This document shows, piece by piece, positions 8,935-17,211 of a DNA stretch of 51,065 nt (positions are counted from its first letter, which is position 1; each line of letters opens with the position of its first letter). The stretch is taken from the NCBI GenBank assembly GCA_002919265.1, contig PKEY01000071.1, positions 1-51,065 on the forward strand, in the 5' to 3' direction. The stretch comes from Hyphomicrobiaceae bacterium (GTDB lineage: Bacteria; Pseudomonadota; Alphaproteobacteria; Rhizobiales; Hyphomicrobiaceae). The position numbers and the translations under genes were made by a program. The notes under the pieces were generated by a model, which saw only the letters and a program-made list of their open reading frames with translations, was not told the DNA's origin and did not search any database.

Positions 8935-9483
8935 TCACTTCACCTCCCAGAACCAGATCTCGCGCGCCTCGGCGTAGTTGGAGTAGTAGCCGAGCCAGGA
9001 GAACCACTCCATCAGCCACTTCGCGGATGAACGGTACCCGTTCCAGACATCGATATGATCGCCGGAGGGGTGGCCAGGCGGATCGGAGCTGCGGCGCCAG
9101 TAGTCCTGGATGAAGATGATTCCAGTGCGGCCGAATATCTTCGGATAGAACTTCGCTGCATCAGGGCCGCTGATGACCTCGCGGGGGCCGACGCCGGGAA
9201 GATTGGCTCGATTGATTGCGTTGGCTAGCTGAGTGGCATTGATGAAATGCATCTCATCCCGCGGGTGCACGGCGCAATGCGCGCATCCCGGTAGCTGGTT
9301 CGCGGTCACGCCAGCACGCTTCAGCGCCACTCCCATCCGGATAGCGCACTGGTTCGAGAATACGGGGAAACCACGGGCAATGCTGGTGCCTTCCAGGTTC
9401 GTCAGGTCACGTGGCGCAATGCACGGTGACTGAACGGACTCGTTGATCGGATGCCCCAGCCAGAGGTCCCGAAACGTGACCAT
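8935..9483 (-). CDS. Tae4-type peptidoglycan amidase (T6SS effector family)
   Basis: Predicted papain-like amidase of about 182 aa related to type VI effector Tae4, which cuts the D-Glu to meso-diaminopimelate bond in peptidoglycan. Visible catalytic features: Cys46 in FSNQCAIRMG, and His143/Asp145 in GDHIDVWNG. There is no signal peptide, as expected for a protein delivered by a secretion system. The start at 9483 is preceded by GGGAGG at good spacing; an ATG 12 bases earlier lies before that Shine-Dalgarno. No T6SS structural gene (hcp, vgrG, PAAR) and no recognisable immunity gene is in the window. A CAHCAVH stretch (residues 67-73) is an unusual cysteine/histidine patch. It may be an orphan effector, or a domesticated cell-wall amidase. 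Confidence 0.82.
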   Translation of the reverse strand: MVTFRDLWLGHPINESVQSPCIAPRDLTNLEGTSIARGFPVFSNQCAIRMGVALKRAGVTANQLPGCAHCAVHPRDEMHFINATQLANAINRANLPGVGPREVISGPDAAKFYPKIFGRTGIIFIQDYWRRSSDPPGHPSGDHIDVWNGYRSSAKWLMEWFSWLGYYSNYAEAREIWFWEVK

Positions 9484-9790
9484 GGTGCCTCCCATTTGTC
9501 AGTGACGCGAACACTACACCATCTGCGCGCAGCGTGAACAGTCGTGTTTGCTGGCCTGGCGGGATCTGCGGCCGCGATCGAGGGCCAAATGAGTTGAGTG
9601 AGAAACGCCGACTTATCCACGCACGGAAGGCTTCTCCAGCAATGCGCAAGCATGCGCCAGTAGCAGTTCGAGCCATCGATCAAATCACCAGCTCGGAAGA
9701 ATTGCGCGACGAAATAAAGTCTCCGCTCATTGCAGGTAGTGCGGTGGACATCGTTCATGCAAAGCGGGCCTTAATTGGGGGAAAAGAGAC
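9484..9790. other. Divergent intergenic region, amidase versus methyltransferase
   Basis: About 300 bases between two divergent genes. Short overlapping frames exist on both strands, but none has recognisable protein features. It probably holds both promoters. I see no clear -35/-10 pair. Confidence 0.4.
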
Positions 9791-10765
9791 ATGCCGGTTA
9801 CCGCCCAAGATGTTATTGCGTGCTACCGTTATATTCTGGGGCGCGAGCCCGAAAGCGAGGCGGTCATCGAGCAGGCCTTGCAGGTGAAAAATGTCGATGA
9901 TCTCCGCCTGGCGTTTCTGCGCAGCGATGAATTCCAGAAGAAATATGCCGACTGCACCGGTGCCACCGTCACTATCCCTGTAGGCCTGCATCTTGGGGTT
10001 CCCGAATGTGATGTCGAGGTCTCTGCACGCCCCGATCAACTCGAGAAAATGCTCTCAAGAACGGCCGAGACATGGCGCGAGCTTGGTCAAACCGAGCCAC
10101 ATTGGTCCGTGCTCACATCAGACAGATACAAGGCCGCCTCGATAGATCAGACACGAGACGAATTTTATCGTACCGGCCACGATCAGGTTGCCTTCCTCGA
10201 AGCATTATTTGGCCGAAGCGGCTACGCATTCCCCAAGGACGGCGTGTGCCTCGACTTCGGTTGCGGCGTCGGGCGCATTACGCTGGCACTAGCTCCACAC
10301 TTTGCGAAAGTGATTGGAGTTGACGTTTCAGCAAGTCATTTGAAGATTGCCATTGAGCGGCAGCAGCAACAAAACATCTCAAATGTCATTTTCAAATCGA
10401 TCGGGCAGTTGGACGATATCAGTCAGCTCGATCGTTTTGATATGCTCGTTACGTTCATCGTACTCCAGCACAATCCGCCACCCATCATTGCTGCCATTCT
10501 TGATCGGCTGCTATCACATCTGAACCCGGGCGGCTTCGCCGTTTTTCAGCTACCGACGTTCATCGCGAACTATCGTTTTTCAATTTCCGATTACTTGGCC
10601 GCGCCGCGTTCTCCAAATATGGAAATGCATCCCCTTCCGCAGCGGCACGTCTATAAGATCCTTGAACGCAATTCTTGCCGCTTGATCGAAGTACGAGAGG
10701 ATTGTTGCACGGGATCGACGGCAATGGTTTCCCAGACCTTTTTTGTTCGAAAAGCGGCAGACTGA
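9791..10765 (+). CDS. DUF4214-like domain plus class I SAM methyltransferase
   Basis: A 324-aa two-part protein. Residues 5-55 resemble the DUF4214-type helical repeat (YRYILGREPE, LRLAFLRSDEFQ), often found on proteins of surface glycan synthesis. Residues about 145-300 form a Rossmann methyltransferase with the SAM loop LDFGCGVGRIT, the acidic VDVS and the later DMLVTFIVLQHNPP. The substrate is unknown; the domain pairing suggests modification of a polysaccharide or glycoconjugate. GGGGAAAAGAG upstream of the ATG serves as ribosome binding site. Base composition is visibly more AT-rich than neighbouring core genes, and the gene sits between crcB and rarA, genes that are usually close, so recent acquisition is plausible. 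Confidence 0.82.
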   Translation: MPVTAQDVIACYRYILGREPESEAVIEQALQVKNVDDLRLAFLRSDEFQKKYADCTGATVTIPVGLHLGVPECDVEVSARPDQLEKMLSRTAETWRELGQTEPHWSVLTSDRYKAASIDQTRDEFYRTGHDQVAFLEALFGRSGYAFPKDGVCLDFGCGVGRITLALAPHFAKVIGVDVSASHLKIAIERQQQQNISNVIFKSIGQLDDISQLDRFDMLVTFIVLQHNPPPIIAAILDRLLSHLNPGGFAVFQLPTFIANYRFSISDYLAAPRSPNMEMHPLPQRHVYKILERNSCRLIEVREDCCTGSTAMVSQTFFVRKAAD

Positions 10766-10773
10766 TCGGCCCT

Positions 10774-10803
10774 GCGGGTCGTGAGCCGATTGCGGCGACC
10801 CGC
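10774..10803. terminator. Inverted repeat between convergent genes
   Basis: GCGGGTCG (10774-10781) and CGACCCGC (10796-10803) can form an 8-bp stem with a 14-base loop between the stops of the methyltransferase and rarA. There is no clear T-run on either side, so a termination role is inferred only from position. Confidence 0.4.
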
Positions 10804-10825
10804 GTGGGATCACCCGGCTAAAATC

Positions 10826-12145
10826 TTATTTTTCCTTCTCCTGCCGACGGCGGCGCAGCTCAGCGAAATAGGCAAGCCGCTTGCGAACCTCCCGCTCGAA
10901 GCCTCGCTCGGGCGGGTCGTAAAACTGCTGGCGGGGCATATCGTCGGGGAAATAGTCCTGCCCGGAGAATCCTTCCGGCGTGTCGTGGTCGTATTCGTAG
11001 CCGGCGCCGTAACCTTCCTCAGCCATGAGCCGGGTCGGCGCGTTGAGAATGTGTTTCGGCGGCATGAGGCTGCCGCTCTCCTTGGCAGCGCGCATGGCGC
11101 GCTTGTAGGCGACATAGGCTCCGTTCGATTTCGGCGCAACGGCAAGATAGATGGTCGCCTGGGCCAACGCCAATTCGCCTTCGGGGCTACCAAGGAAATC
11201 GTACACGTCCTTGGCAGCCAAGGCCTGCACCACCGCCTGGGGGTCGGCAAGTCCAACGTCCTCAACGGCCATGCGCACCAGCCGGCGGGCCAAATAAAGC
11301 GGGTCTTCGCCGGCATCGAGCATGCGCGCGAGCCAGTAGAGCGCTGCGTCCGGATCGGAACCGCGGACGGACTTATGCAGCGCGCTGATCAGGTTGTAGT
11401 GGCCATCGCGAGACTTGTCGTAGATTGGGGCCCGGCGTTGAACGAGGCTGGCAAGCTCATCTCGCGTCAGTGGCTTCGCCCCGACCGGGACCGCGGCGAG
11501 AACCTCCTCCGCAAGGTTGAGCACGGCCCGACCATCGCCATCGGCCATGGCAATCAGGGCGGAACGCGCTTCTTCATCGAGAGGCAGCGGCCGCCGCTCC
11601 TCAGCTTCGGCGCGGCGTACCAGCTCCGACAGTGCCGCCTCGTCAAGCCGATGGAACACCAGCACAGTTGCCCGCGACAGCAGAGCAGCGTTGAGTTCAA
11701 AAGATGGGTTCTCCGTGGTCGCACCAACCAACGTGATCGTCCCATCCTCCATGTACGGCAGGAAGCTGTCTTGCTGCGAGCGGTTGAAGCGATGGATCTC
11801 GTCGATGAAGAGTAGCGTGCCCTTGCCGGCAGCGCGGCGCGCCCGAGCGCGCTCAAAAGCCTTTCGGAGATCCTGGACACCAGAGAAAATCGCCGAGAGC
11901 TGCTCGAACTCGAGCGACGTTTCGTTCGCGAGCAACCGGGCGACAGTCGTCTTGCCTGAGCCGGGCGGGCCCCACAGGATCATGCTCTGCAAGCGGCCAG
12001 AGCGCACCATTCGGGTCAGCGTACCGTCTGGGCCGACGAGGTGATCCTGGCCCACGACTTCACTCAGGTTCTTGGGCCGCAACCTGTCTGCCAGCGGGCG
12101 AGGTGCGCGCTTTTCCAATCCTGCGGCCTGGAAAAGATTTTCCAA
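10826..12145 (-). CDS. rarA: Replication-associated recombination protein RarA (MgsA)
   Basis: AAA+ ATPase of 439 aa related to clamp loaders, acting at stalled replication forks. Walker A GPPGSGKTT (about residues 60-68), Walker B LLFIDEIHRF, sensor 1 GATTENPSF, then the C-terminal tetramerisation domain with VYDFLGSPEGELALAQA and AVAPKSNGAYVAYKRAM. Translation probably begins at a TTG at 12145: the protein then starts MENLFQAAGLEKRAPRPLADRLRP, the conserved N-terminus of alphaproteobacterial RarA, and no in-frame ATG or GTG precedes the conserved part. It begins 6 bases after the stop of the Do-type protease, suggesting coupling. Confidence 0.95.
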   Translation of the reverse strand: MENLFQAAGLEKRAPRPLADRLRPKNLSEVVGQDHLVGPDGTLTRMVRSGRLQSMILWGPPGSGKTTVARLLANETSLEFEQLSAIFSGVQDLRKAFERARARRAAGKGTLLFIDEIHRFNRSQQDSFLPYMEDGTITLVGATTENPSFELNAALLSRATVLVFHRLDEAALSELVRRAEAEERRPLPLDEEARSALIAMADGDGRAVLNLAEEVLAAVPVGAKPLTRDELASLVQRRAPIYDKSRDGHYNLISALHKSVRGSDPDAALYWLARMLDAGEDPLYLARRLVRMAVEDVGLADPQAVVQALAAKDVYDFLGSPEGELALAQATIYLAVAPKSNGAYVAYKRAMRAAKESGSLMPPKHILNAPTRLMAEEGYGAGYEYDHDTPEGFSGQDYFPDDMPRQQFYDPPERGFEREVRKRLAYFAELRRRRQEKEK

Positions 12146-12151
12146 GACTTG

Positions 12152-13582
12152 TTACCCCATGAACTGGAATTGCAGGACACGCCCCTCCCGTTTGAGGGTG
12201 ATCCGCCAGACCCTCGGACGCGTCCGCAGAATACGATCGAAATCTTTCACGTTGTCGATTTCCTCATCTCCGACGCGGAGGATTATGTCGCCAGGCCGGA
12301 AGATGTTGGCTGCCGTGGAACCGCTTCTCACGGAGAGCACGACCACCACCCCCTCCTGATCGTCCAGGCCCATCTCCTCGGCCATGGAGGGCAGAAGATT
12401 GGCAACTCGCGCTCCATCGAACGGATGCGGCCCCGAAAGGTTGCGCACGTCGTCCTGCGTCGGTTTGGGCGGAGCCATGAGTGGCAGCGTAAGAGAAATA
12501 CGGCGGCCTTTTCGGATTACGTCGAGACGCGCCGTATTGCCGATCCCGGCCGTGATAAGCCTGTAGTAGATCGCGCGGGCGTCTGTGACTTCGAAGCCGT
12601 CCACCGCCACGATCACATCACCCGGCTCCAGGCCGGCCTGTTCCGCAGGGCCGCCCGGATAAACTCGGAGGACCAGCGCACCAGCCACCCGGCTCAGGCC
12701 CAGGCTTTCCGCGATGTCCCGCGTGACTGCCTCCAGGCGCGCACCAAGCCAAGGTTTTTCGACCTTTTGACCCGTGAGAGCGCTGTTCACATACAAGCGA
12801 ACGAGGTTGGCCGGAATGGCAAAGCCGATGCCATGCGAGGCTCCTGTGCGCGAATAAATGGCCGTGTTGATACCGACCAGTCTGCCATGCATATCGACCA
12901 GCGCGCCGCCGGAGTTGCCAGGGTTGATGGCAGCATCAGTCTGAATGAAAACCTGTACGTCCGAACGCCCGATCTCCGTCCGCGCTAGTGCCGAGATAAT
13001 CCCGCTGGTCACGGTCTGGCCAACGCCAAACGGATTGCCGATAGCCAGCACAAGGTCGCCCACCTCAACGGCATCCGAATCGGCGAATTCGAGCGTGGGG
13101 AAGACGGCACCGTTGCCGTCGATCTGAAGAACCGCAATATCCGTTTTCTCGTCCTGCAGAATGACCTTCGCGTCGAATTCGCGCCGATCAGCCAGCGCAA
13201 CCCGAATCTCAGCGTTTTCACCGCCGCGGATGACGTGATTGTTAGTAACGACGATGCCGTCCGGGCTGACAATCACACCCGAGCCGAGGGAATTCTGGAT
13301 TCGCTCGCGCGGCATGCCGAAACCCTCGCCGAAGAAGCGGCGGAAAAAGGGATCGTCGAAAAGCGGGGGAATTTCCGTCCGTACGCGGGCGCGCACATAA
13401 ACGTTCACAACCGCAGGAGCCGCGCGTTTGACGATCGGCGCGTACGAATACTGAATGGCTTCCCGAGAGGTCGGCGGCACGCGCAGTTGCGCGAGGGAAG
13501 CAGTTGCCGATGTCAAGGCAAGCAGCGCCGCAAGTATCGGAAAGGCAAAACGCGGCCTCAGTGCGTACGGATATTGCGGCAT
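12152..13582 (-). CDS. Do/DegP-type periplasmic serine protease
   Basis: Exported trypsin-like protease/chaperone, about 476 aa. Signal peptide at residues 1-32 (MPQYPYALRPRFAFPILAAL to SLAQ). The protease domain shows the triad: His in VVTNNHVI, Asp in KTDIAVLQI and Ser in NPGNSGGALVD. Two PDZ domains follow (about residues 270-370 and 385-475; GDVIVAVDG and GDIILRVGDEEI). The frame is open to 13702, but only the ATG at 13582 gives a proper signal peptide. A minor oddity is an extra domain-like insertion FFRRFFGEGFGMPRERI before the protease core, usual in DegP/DegQ (the LA loop). Co-directional with rarA. Confidence 0.93.
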   Translation of the reverse strand: MPQYPYALRPRFAFPILAALLALTSATASLAQLRVPPTSREAIQYSYAPIVKRAAPAVVNVYVRARVRTEIPPLFDDPFFRRFFGEGFGMPRERIQNSLGSGVIVSPDGIVVTNNHVIRGGENAEIRVALADRREFDAKVILQDEKTDIAVLQIDGNGAVFPTLEFADSDAVEVGDLVLAIGNPFGVGQTVTSGIISALARTEIGRSDVQVFIQTDAAINPGNSGGALVDMHGRLVGINTAIYSRTGASHGIGFAIPANLVRLYVNSALTGQKVEKPWLGARLEAVTRDIAESLGLSRVAGALVLRVYPGGPAEQAGLEPGDVIVAVDGFEVTDARAIYYRLITAGIGNTARLDVIRKGRRISLTLPLMAPPKPTQDDVRNLSGPHPFDGARVANLLPSMAEEMGLDDQEGVVVVLSVRSGSTAANIFRPGDIILRVGDEEIDNVKDFDRILRTRPRVWRITLKREGRVLQFQFMG

Positions 13583-13773
13583 TGGGTTCCCTATCCCGAA
13601 ACGATGCTTCTTCCAGCCTCGCCACAGGATATACGTGCGGGCCCTGAGTCTTGAAGCGGGATGCGACGGACGGCTTGTGCCCCAACAGGGCACCATAACC
13701 ACTTAAGGCGACCGGTTCGCTGCCTTTGGCTAGTCAAGTTCGTCCGGGAGGACTCGGCGGCTACCGTTCTCGG

Positions 13774-14736
13774 TTACTTCCCTTTCTTAACTTCACGCGT
13801 CACCCGCCAGACCTCTTCCTGCACCCGTACATCCGCGAGAATGCGATCGATAAGCAAACAGGTGCGGCGGAACAGATCCGAGCCCCGGCGATAATCGGCA
13901 GCCGCAAAGAAGTCGATCCGGCCTGCCTTGAAAAGCTCGACGCAATTCGCCTTTGACTTCCCCGGCGGATACACGGCGATGGCGTGGCCTCCATTCTTGC
14001 GCATCACGGCCATCGAGGGCACATCCGTTTCGCCATCGCCGAAGTAAATCATGTTCGAGAACGGAATGGGCCGCTTCTCTTCGGGCATGTGCTGGTTGAT
14101 GCTTTCTCGCAGATCCTCCACGCCTTTGTTGATGCGAAAGAGGTACTGCGTCTTGCCGGTGTCAGTGATGACCCGCTTTGGATACGGCAGATCGTACGCA
14201 TCGAACCAATACTCCGACGCGAACACATTATGAAAGTGCCGGTAAATGGGCGTGCCTTCGATGATTTCCGTAAGCCCTGAAGAAATCAGGTAATGCCGGA
14301 GCGTCACACCGTTCGTTTCCGATCGGATCTTCACGTATTCGCCGATGGCGTCGAACCATTCGGTGACGCCGGGAAACAGCTCGACTCTGCGCCCGAGGGC
14401 AACAAGATCCTCACGGTCGATGCGTACGCCCCTGGCCTTTGCCTTCTTGTACATGAGATGCATGTAAGTGATGAGCGGATCGGCCGCGTGTTCGCGCGCC
14501 AGCCTGTTGGCCTCCGCCCAAAAGGCCTTGGGGTCCTCGCCGATCTTCGGCAGGAACGTGTATTCCTGCATCGGCCGTGGAGAGAGAGTGCCGTCGAAAT
14601 CGTAAACGAGCGCGATTGTCTTCTTGTCGAAAACCGCCCGTGCGCCAGCGGCTCGCTTCATCCGCCCGGGATGCGCGAGCGGCAGGTCGTCATTCGCGGC
14701 CCGGCGTTTTCCTCTTTCGAGAATGCGATTCGACAT
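13774..14736 (-). CDS. HAD-superfamily phosphatase
   Basis: Predicted phosphohydrolase of about 320 aa. The HAD motif I is VYDFDGTLSP (nucleophilic Asp and the acid/base Asp two residues later), motif II is LISSGLTEI, and motif IV is FGDGETDVPSM; the lysine of motif III is probably in DTGKTQYLF. A large cap region (about residues 50-150) lies between motifs I and II. The start at 14736 (MSNRILERGKRR) is chosen because the longer frame to 14835 would enter the OmpA terminator area. Substrate unknown. Confidence 0.85.
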   Translation of the reverse strand: MSNRILERGKRRAANDDLPLAHPGRMKRAAGARAVFDKKTIALVYDFDGTLSPRPMQEYTFLPKIGEDPKAFWAEANRLAREHAADPLITYMHLMYKKAKARGVRIDREDLVALGRRVELFPGVTEWFDAIGEYVKIRSETNGVTLRHYLISSGLTEIIEGTPIYRHFHNVFASEYWFDAYDLPYPKRVITDTGKTQYLFRINKGVEDLRESINQHMPEEKRPIPFSNMIYFGDGETDVPSMAVMRKNGGHAIAVYPPGKSKANCVELFKAGRIDFFAAADYRRGSDLFRRTCLLIDRILADVRVQEEVWRVTREVKKGK

Positions 14737-14841
14737 GATCGCGCGTCCTCTACGCCCTTCACCTGCCGCCAGCTTCAGGCGATTCGGGGGCCCGAATGAA
14801 GTCAGTCTCCGTACCATTCGGTCAGGAACTCGCAAAATGAT

Positions 14842-14875
14842 AAAGGGCGCGAGACGGAAGAGCCTCGCGCCCTTT
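14842..14875 (-). terminator. Rho-independent terminator of the OmpA-like gene
   Basis: A 12-bp perfect stem, AAAGGGCGCGAG (14842-14853) with CTCGCGCCCTTT (14864-14875), loop of 10 bases. On the minus strand it lies 17 bases after the stop of the OmpA-family gene and is followed by a T-rich stretch (TTTATCATTTT). It separates that gene from the HAD phosphatase. Confidence 0.85.
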
Positions 14876-14891
14876 TTCTGTGAGCAAAAAA

Positions 14892-16535
14892 TTAGTAATC
14901 AGCCCGCGACAGCAGGGGCGTGATCCGTCGCACCGCAACGCGCCGGTTGGCGCGCTCCGGCCCATCGGTCGGAATCTTCAAGAATTGCTCGCCGTAACCC
15001 TGCGTCACGAGGTTTTCCGGCGGCACACCGAACTCTTCCGAGAGGATCATGGCGACCGTCTCGGCACGGCGATCCGACAAGGTCAGGTTGTCCTCCTCCG
15101 AGCCGACCGCGTCGGTGTGACCTTCGATCAGGAAGATCTCATCCGGATTTCGCTCCAGGATGCGGTTGATGGCACGCGCGATCCGTTCGAGCTTCGGATA
15201 CTGTTCCGGTGCCACCTCCCAGGAACCGAAATCGAAGGTGATCGTGTCGAGGTCGATCCTCCGCATCCGCTCCCGCAGAGAATGGTTGTAGAGGATCTCG
15301 TCGAGGGTGTACCTGTCCTCCAACTCCTCGACCGGCGGTGCCGTTAGCGCCTCGTACACGTCCTCGTAGGAGGCCCTGTCATACTCCACGATGTACTTCT
15401 CCCGCGGAATATGAATCTTCGGCGGCGGCAGGTTGAGCAGGGCACCGATGATCAGACCAGTCATGAAGCCTGGTCCGCTGTGGTGGTGATGGCGGGGGCG
15501 GCGATTGTCGATGAGCACGACAATGCGCCCATCGCGATACCGCCGATAACGGCGCACCAGCCGGTCGTGTTCATCGTACTCAGAGATAATGTGAACGCCA
15601 TCAGGCCCAACGAACGTCGCGATTCTCAGGCCGTTCCGCCGCTCCTCACGAACATCCCGGAACTTCCGCCGGAAGCGCTCGGACTCATCGTGGCGGATGA
15701 TCGTGCGGCCCTGCTCCTTCACGATAATGCGCCGGTCGGGCTCCTCGATGACTTTGCGGCCACCTTGCTCGACCCGCTCCTTCCGGAGGCCCTTCAGGTC
15801 ATCAAGCCGCCGGAATGGGCTGCCCCGACCGTCGCGGCGCTCATCGCGTGCTTCCTTACGACCATGATCTCCGCCCTTGTGCGGATCTTGAACGATCGTT
15901 TTGGGCGGTACGGACGGCCGCACCTCTTCTTTACGAGGTGGCTGCTTGTGCGGTGGCGGCTCCTGCTTGCGCCGCGGGTCTTCCACGATGACCTTGGGCG
16001 GAACAAGTGGCTTCACCGCAGGGCGATCCTTGCCCCCTTTGTCATCTTCCTGCTTCCGGCGAAGCTGGTCGCCGGTCACCTTGGGCATGACTGGCGGGCG
16101 CGCCGGATCGAACCCTGGAGGCTTCTTTGACGTCTCCTCCTGGCGCCGCTGCGAATCCTGCCGAACCGCGTTCGGAGGCGTTGGCGGCCGAGCCTCTATG
16201 CGCGGTGGCTCCTTCCGGCGGGAATCATCTCCCTTGCCATGTGCCCCCTGGCCGCCTTGCGCCGGCGTGACTTTCACCGGTGGCTTGACGTTCCTCTGCG
16301 CCTCGGGGTGCTTCGGGCCGTCCCGACGATCCTCCTGCCGCTGCTCCTTGCCGGGGCGGCGCTTCCGCTCGTCTTCCTCTGCAGCATCGCCCCTGCGCCC
16401 GGCCTGGGCCAGCTGCCACGCCCCTTCCAATGCAGGCCCCTTCCGCTCCTGCGCCTTGACGCTGGAGCCGGGCCAGTTCCCAGTTGCTGCCGCTGTGAAT
16501 GCAGCGGCCAAAAGCACTGATCGAAAAATGGTCAT
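14892..16535 (-). CDS. OmpA-family protein with long proline/charge-rich linker
   Basis: Exported protein of 547 aa. A signal peptide (residues 1-29, ending SSVKAQ) is followed by about 230 residues of low-complexity sequence rich in Arg, Lys, Pro, Gln and Glu. That region contains degenerate repeats such as PLVPPKVIVEDPRRKQE and PSVPPKTIVQDPHKGG, spaced about 40 residues. A folded middle part follows (RIATFVGPDGVHIISEYDE), a natural RHHHHSG stretch, one hydrophobic segment (GFMTGLIIGALLNLPPP) and the C-terminal OmpA domain (about 430-540; TFDFGSWEV, LIEGHTDAVGSEEDN, LSDRRAETVA), which would bind peptidoglycan. It likely links the cell envelope to the wall; the linker could span the periplasm. 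Confidence 0.88.
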   Translation of the reverse strand: MTIFRSVLLAAAFTAAATGNWPGSSVKAQERKGPALEGAWQLAQAGRRGDAAEEDERKRRPGKEQRQEDRRDGPKHPEAQRNVKPPVKVTPAQGGQGAHGKGDDSRRKEPPRIEARPPTPPNAVRQDSQRRQEETSKKPPGFDPARPPVMPKVTGDQLRRKQEDDKGGKDRPAVKPLVPPKVIVEDPRRKQEPPPHKQPPRKEEVRPSVPPKTIVQDPHKGGDHGRKEARDERRDGRGSPFRRLDDLKGLRKERVEQGGRKVIEEPDRRIIVKEQGRTIIRHDESERFRRKFRDVREERRNGLRIATFVGPDGVHIISEYDEHDRLVRRYRRYRDGRIVVLIDNRRPRHHHHSGPGFMTGLIIGALLNLPPPKIHIPREKYIVEYDRASYEDVYEALTAPPVEELEDRYTLDEILYNHSLRERMRRIDLDTITFDFGSWEVAPEQYPKLERIARAINRILERNPDEIFLIEGHTDAVGSEEDNLTLSDRRAETVAMILSEEFGVPPENLVTQGYGEQFLKIPTDGPERANRRVAVRRITPLLSRADY

Positions 16536-16703
16536 GCCGACATCTTCCTAATCTCTTGAGCCAAAGCTCAATGCAAAGTGGCACCACAAATTGTGACGCT
16601 TGTTTGTTGTCCGCCTGTCCGTTCGCTACTCTTCCGCGCGTGCTGCCAGTTACCTGCGCGGTTTCGCCATACCCGCTGAACCGCGCACTGGTGTGGCGCT
16701 TTC

Positions 16704-16732
16704 TTGACACCCCCAAGGCCCCTCACTAAGGT
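16704..16732 (+). promoter_or_regulatory. Candidate promoter of the atp F0 operon
   Basis: A consensus -35 TTGACA (16704-16709) is followed after exactly 17 bases by TAAGGT (16727-16732), a partial -10 match, 64 bases upstream of atpI on the plus strand. It is the best sigma-70-like pair in the divergent region between the OmpA-like gene and atpI. Not experimentally supported. Confidence 0.55.
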
Positions 16733-16795
16733 GCCCGCCGACGAATACCCCGCCGTGCATCGGCCCAACCCTTCAGAGTTCGGGCGAGTGTTGCC

Positions 16796-17200
16796 ATGTC
16801 CAACAACGGCACAGACCACGGTTCGGGGCGCGGAGAGATCAGCCCGGAAGATCGAGAGGCGCTGAAAAGGCGCGCCGCGGGGCTGGGTCAGCGCCTCGAG
16901 CAGGTCAAGGCCAGACGGGCGCCTCAGCTCGACAATGCTGCTCGTGGGGCTGCTCTCGGGCAGGCCTTCAAGATCGCCATCGAATTGGTGGTTGGGGTGC
17001 TGTTCGGCGGTGTGGTCGGCTGGTTCCTCGACAGTTATTTCGGTTCGAGGCCCTGGCTGTTGGTGCTGTTTCTGGTGCTTGGCTTTGCGGCTGGCCTGAA
17101 CAATGTGGTTCGGAGCGCTCGGCGAATGCAGGAGGCATCCGAACCGCTGCAACGGTCGGCATCGCCTGTGACAGAGCCGGACGAAGAGGACGATAGGTAG
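16796..17200 (+). CDS. atpI: ATP synthase subunit I (AtpI/AtpZ-like)
   Basis: A 134-aa accessory protein of the F0 operon. An N-terminal charged part (EDREALKRRAAGLGQRLEQVKARR) precedes two hydrophobic segments (about residues 60-82 and 86-104) with the motif GGVVGWFLD. AtpI helps assemble the c-ring and has been linked to magnesium handling. It is first in the operon, 11 bases before atpB. The location directly ahead of atpB is diagnostic. Confidence 0.92.
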   Translation: MSNNGTDHGSGRGEISPEDREALKRRAAGLGQRLEQVKARRAPQLDNAARGAALGQAFKIAIELVVGVLFGGVVGWFLDSYFGSRPWLLVLFLVLGFAAGLNNVVRSARRMQEASEPLQRSASPVTEPDEEDDR

Positions 17201-17211
17201 GGGGCTAGAGA

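Noticed and set aside
10781-11815. 344-codon frame on the plus strand
   Set aside because: It lies fully opposite rarA, whose AAA+ motifs are clear; the translated text has no domain-like features.
12041-12988. 315-codon frame on the plus strand
   Set aside because: Antisense to the Do-type protease and the start of rarA.
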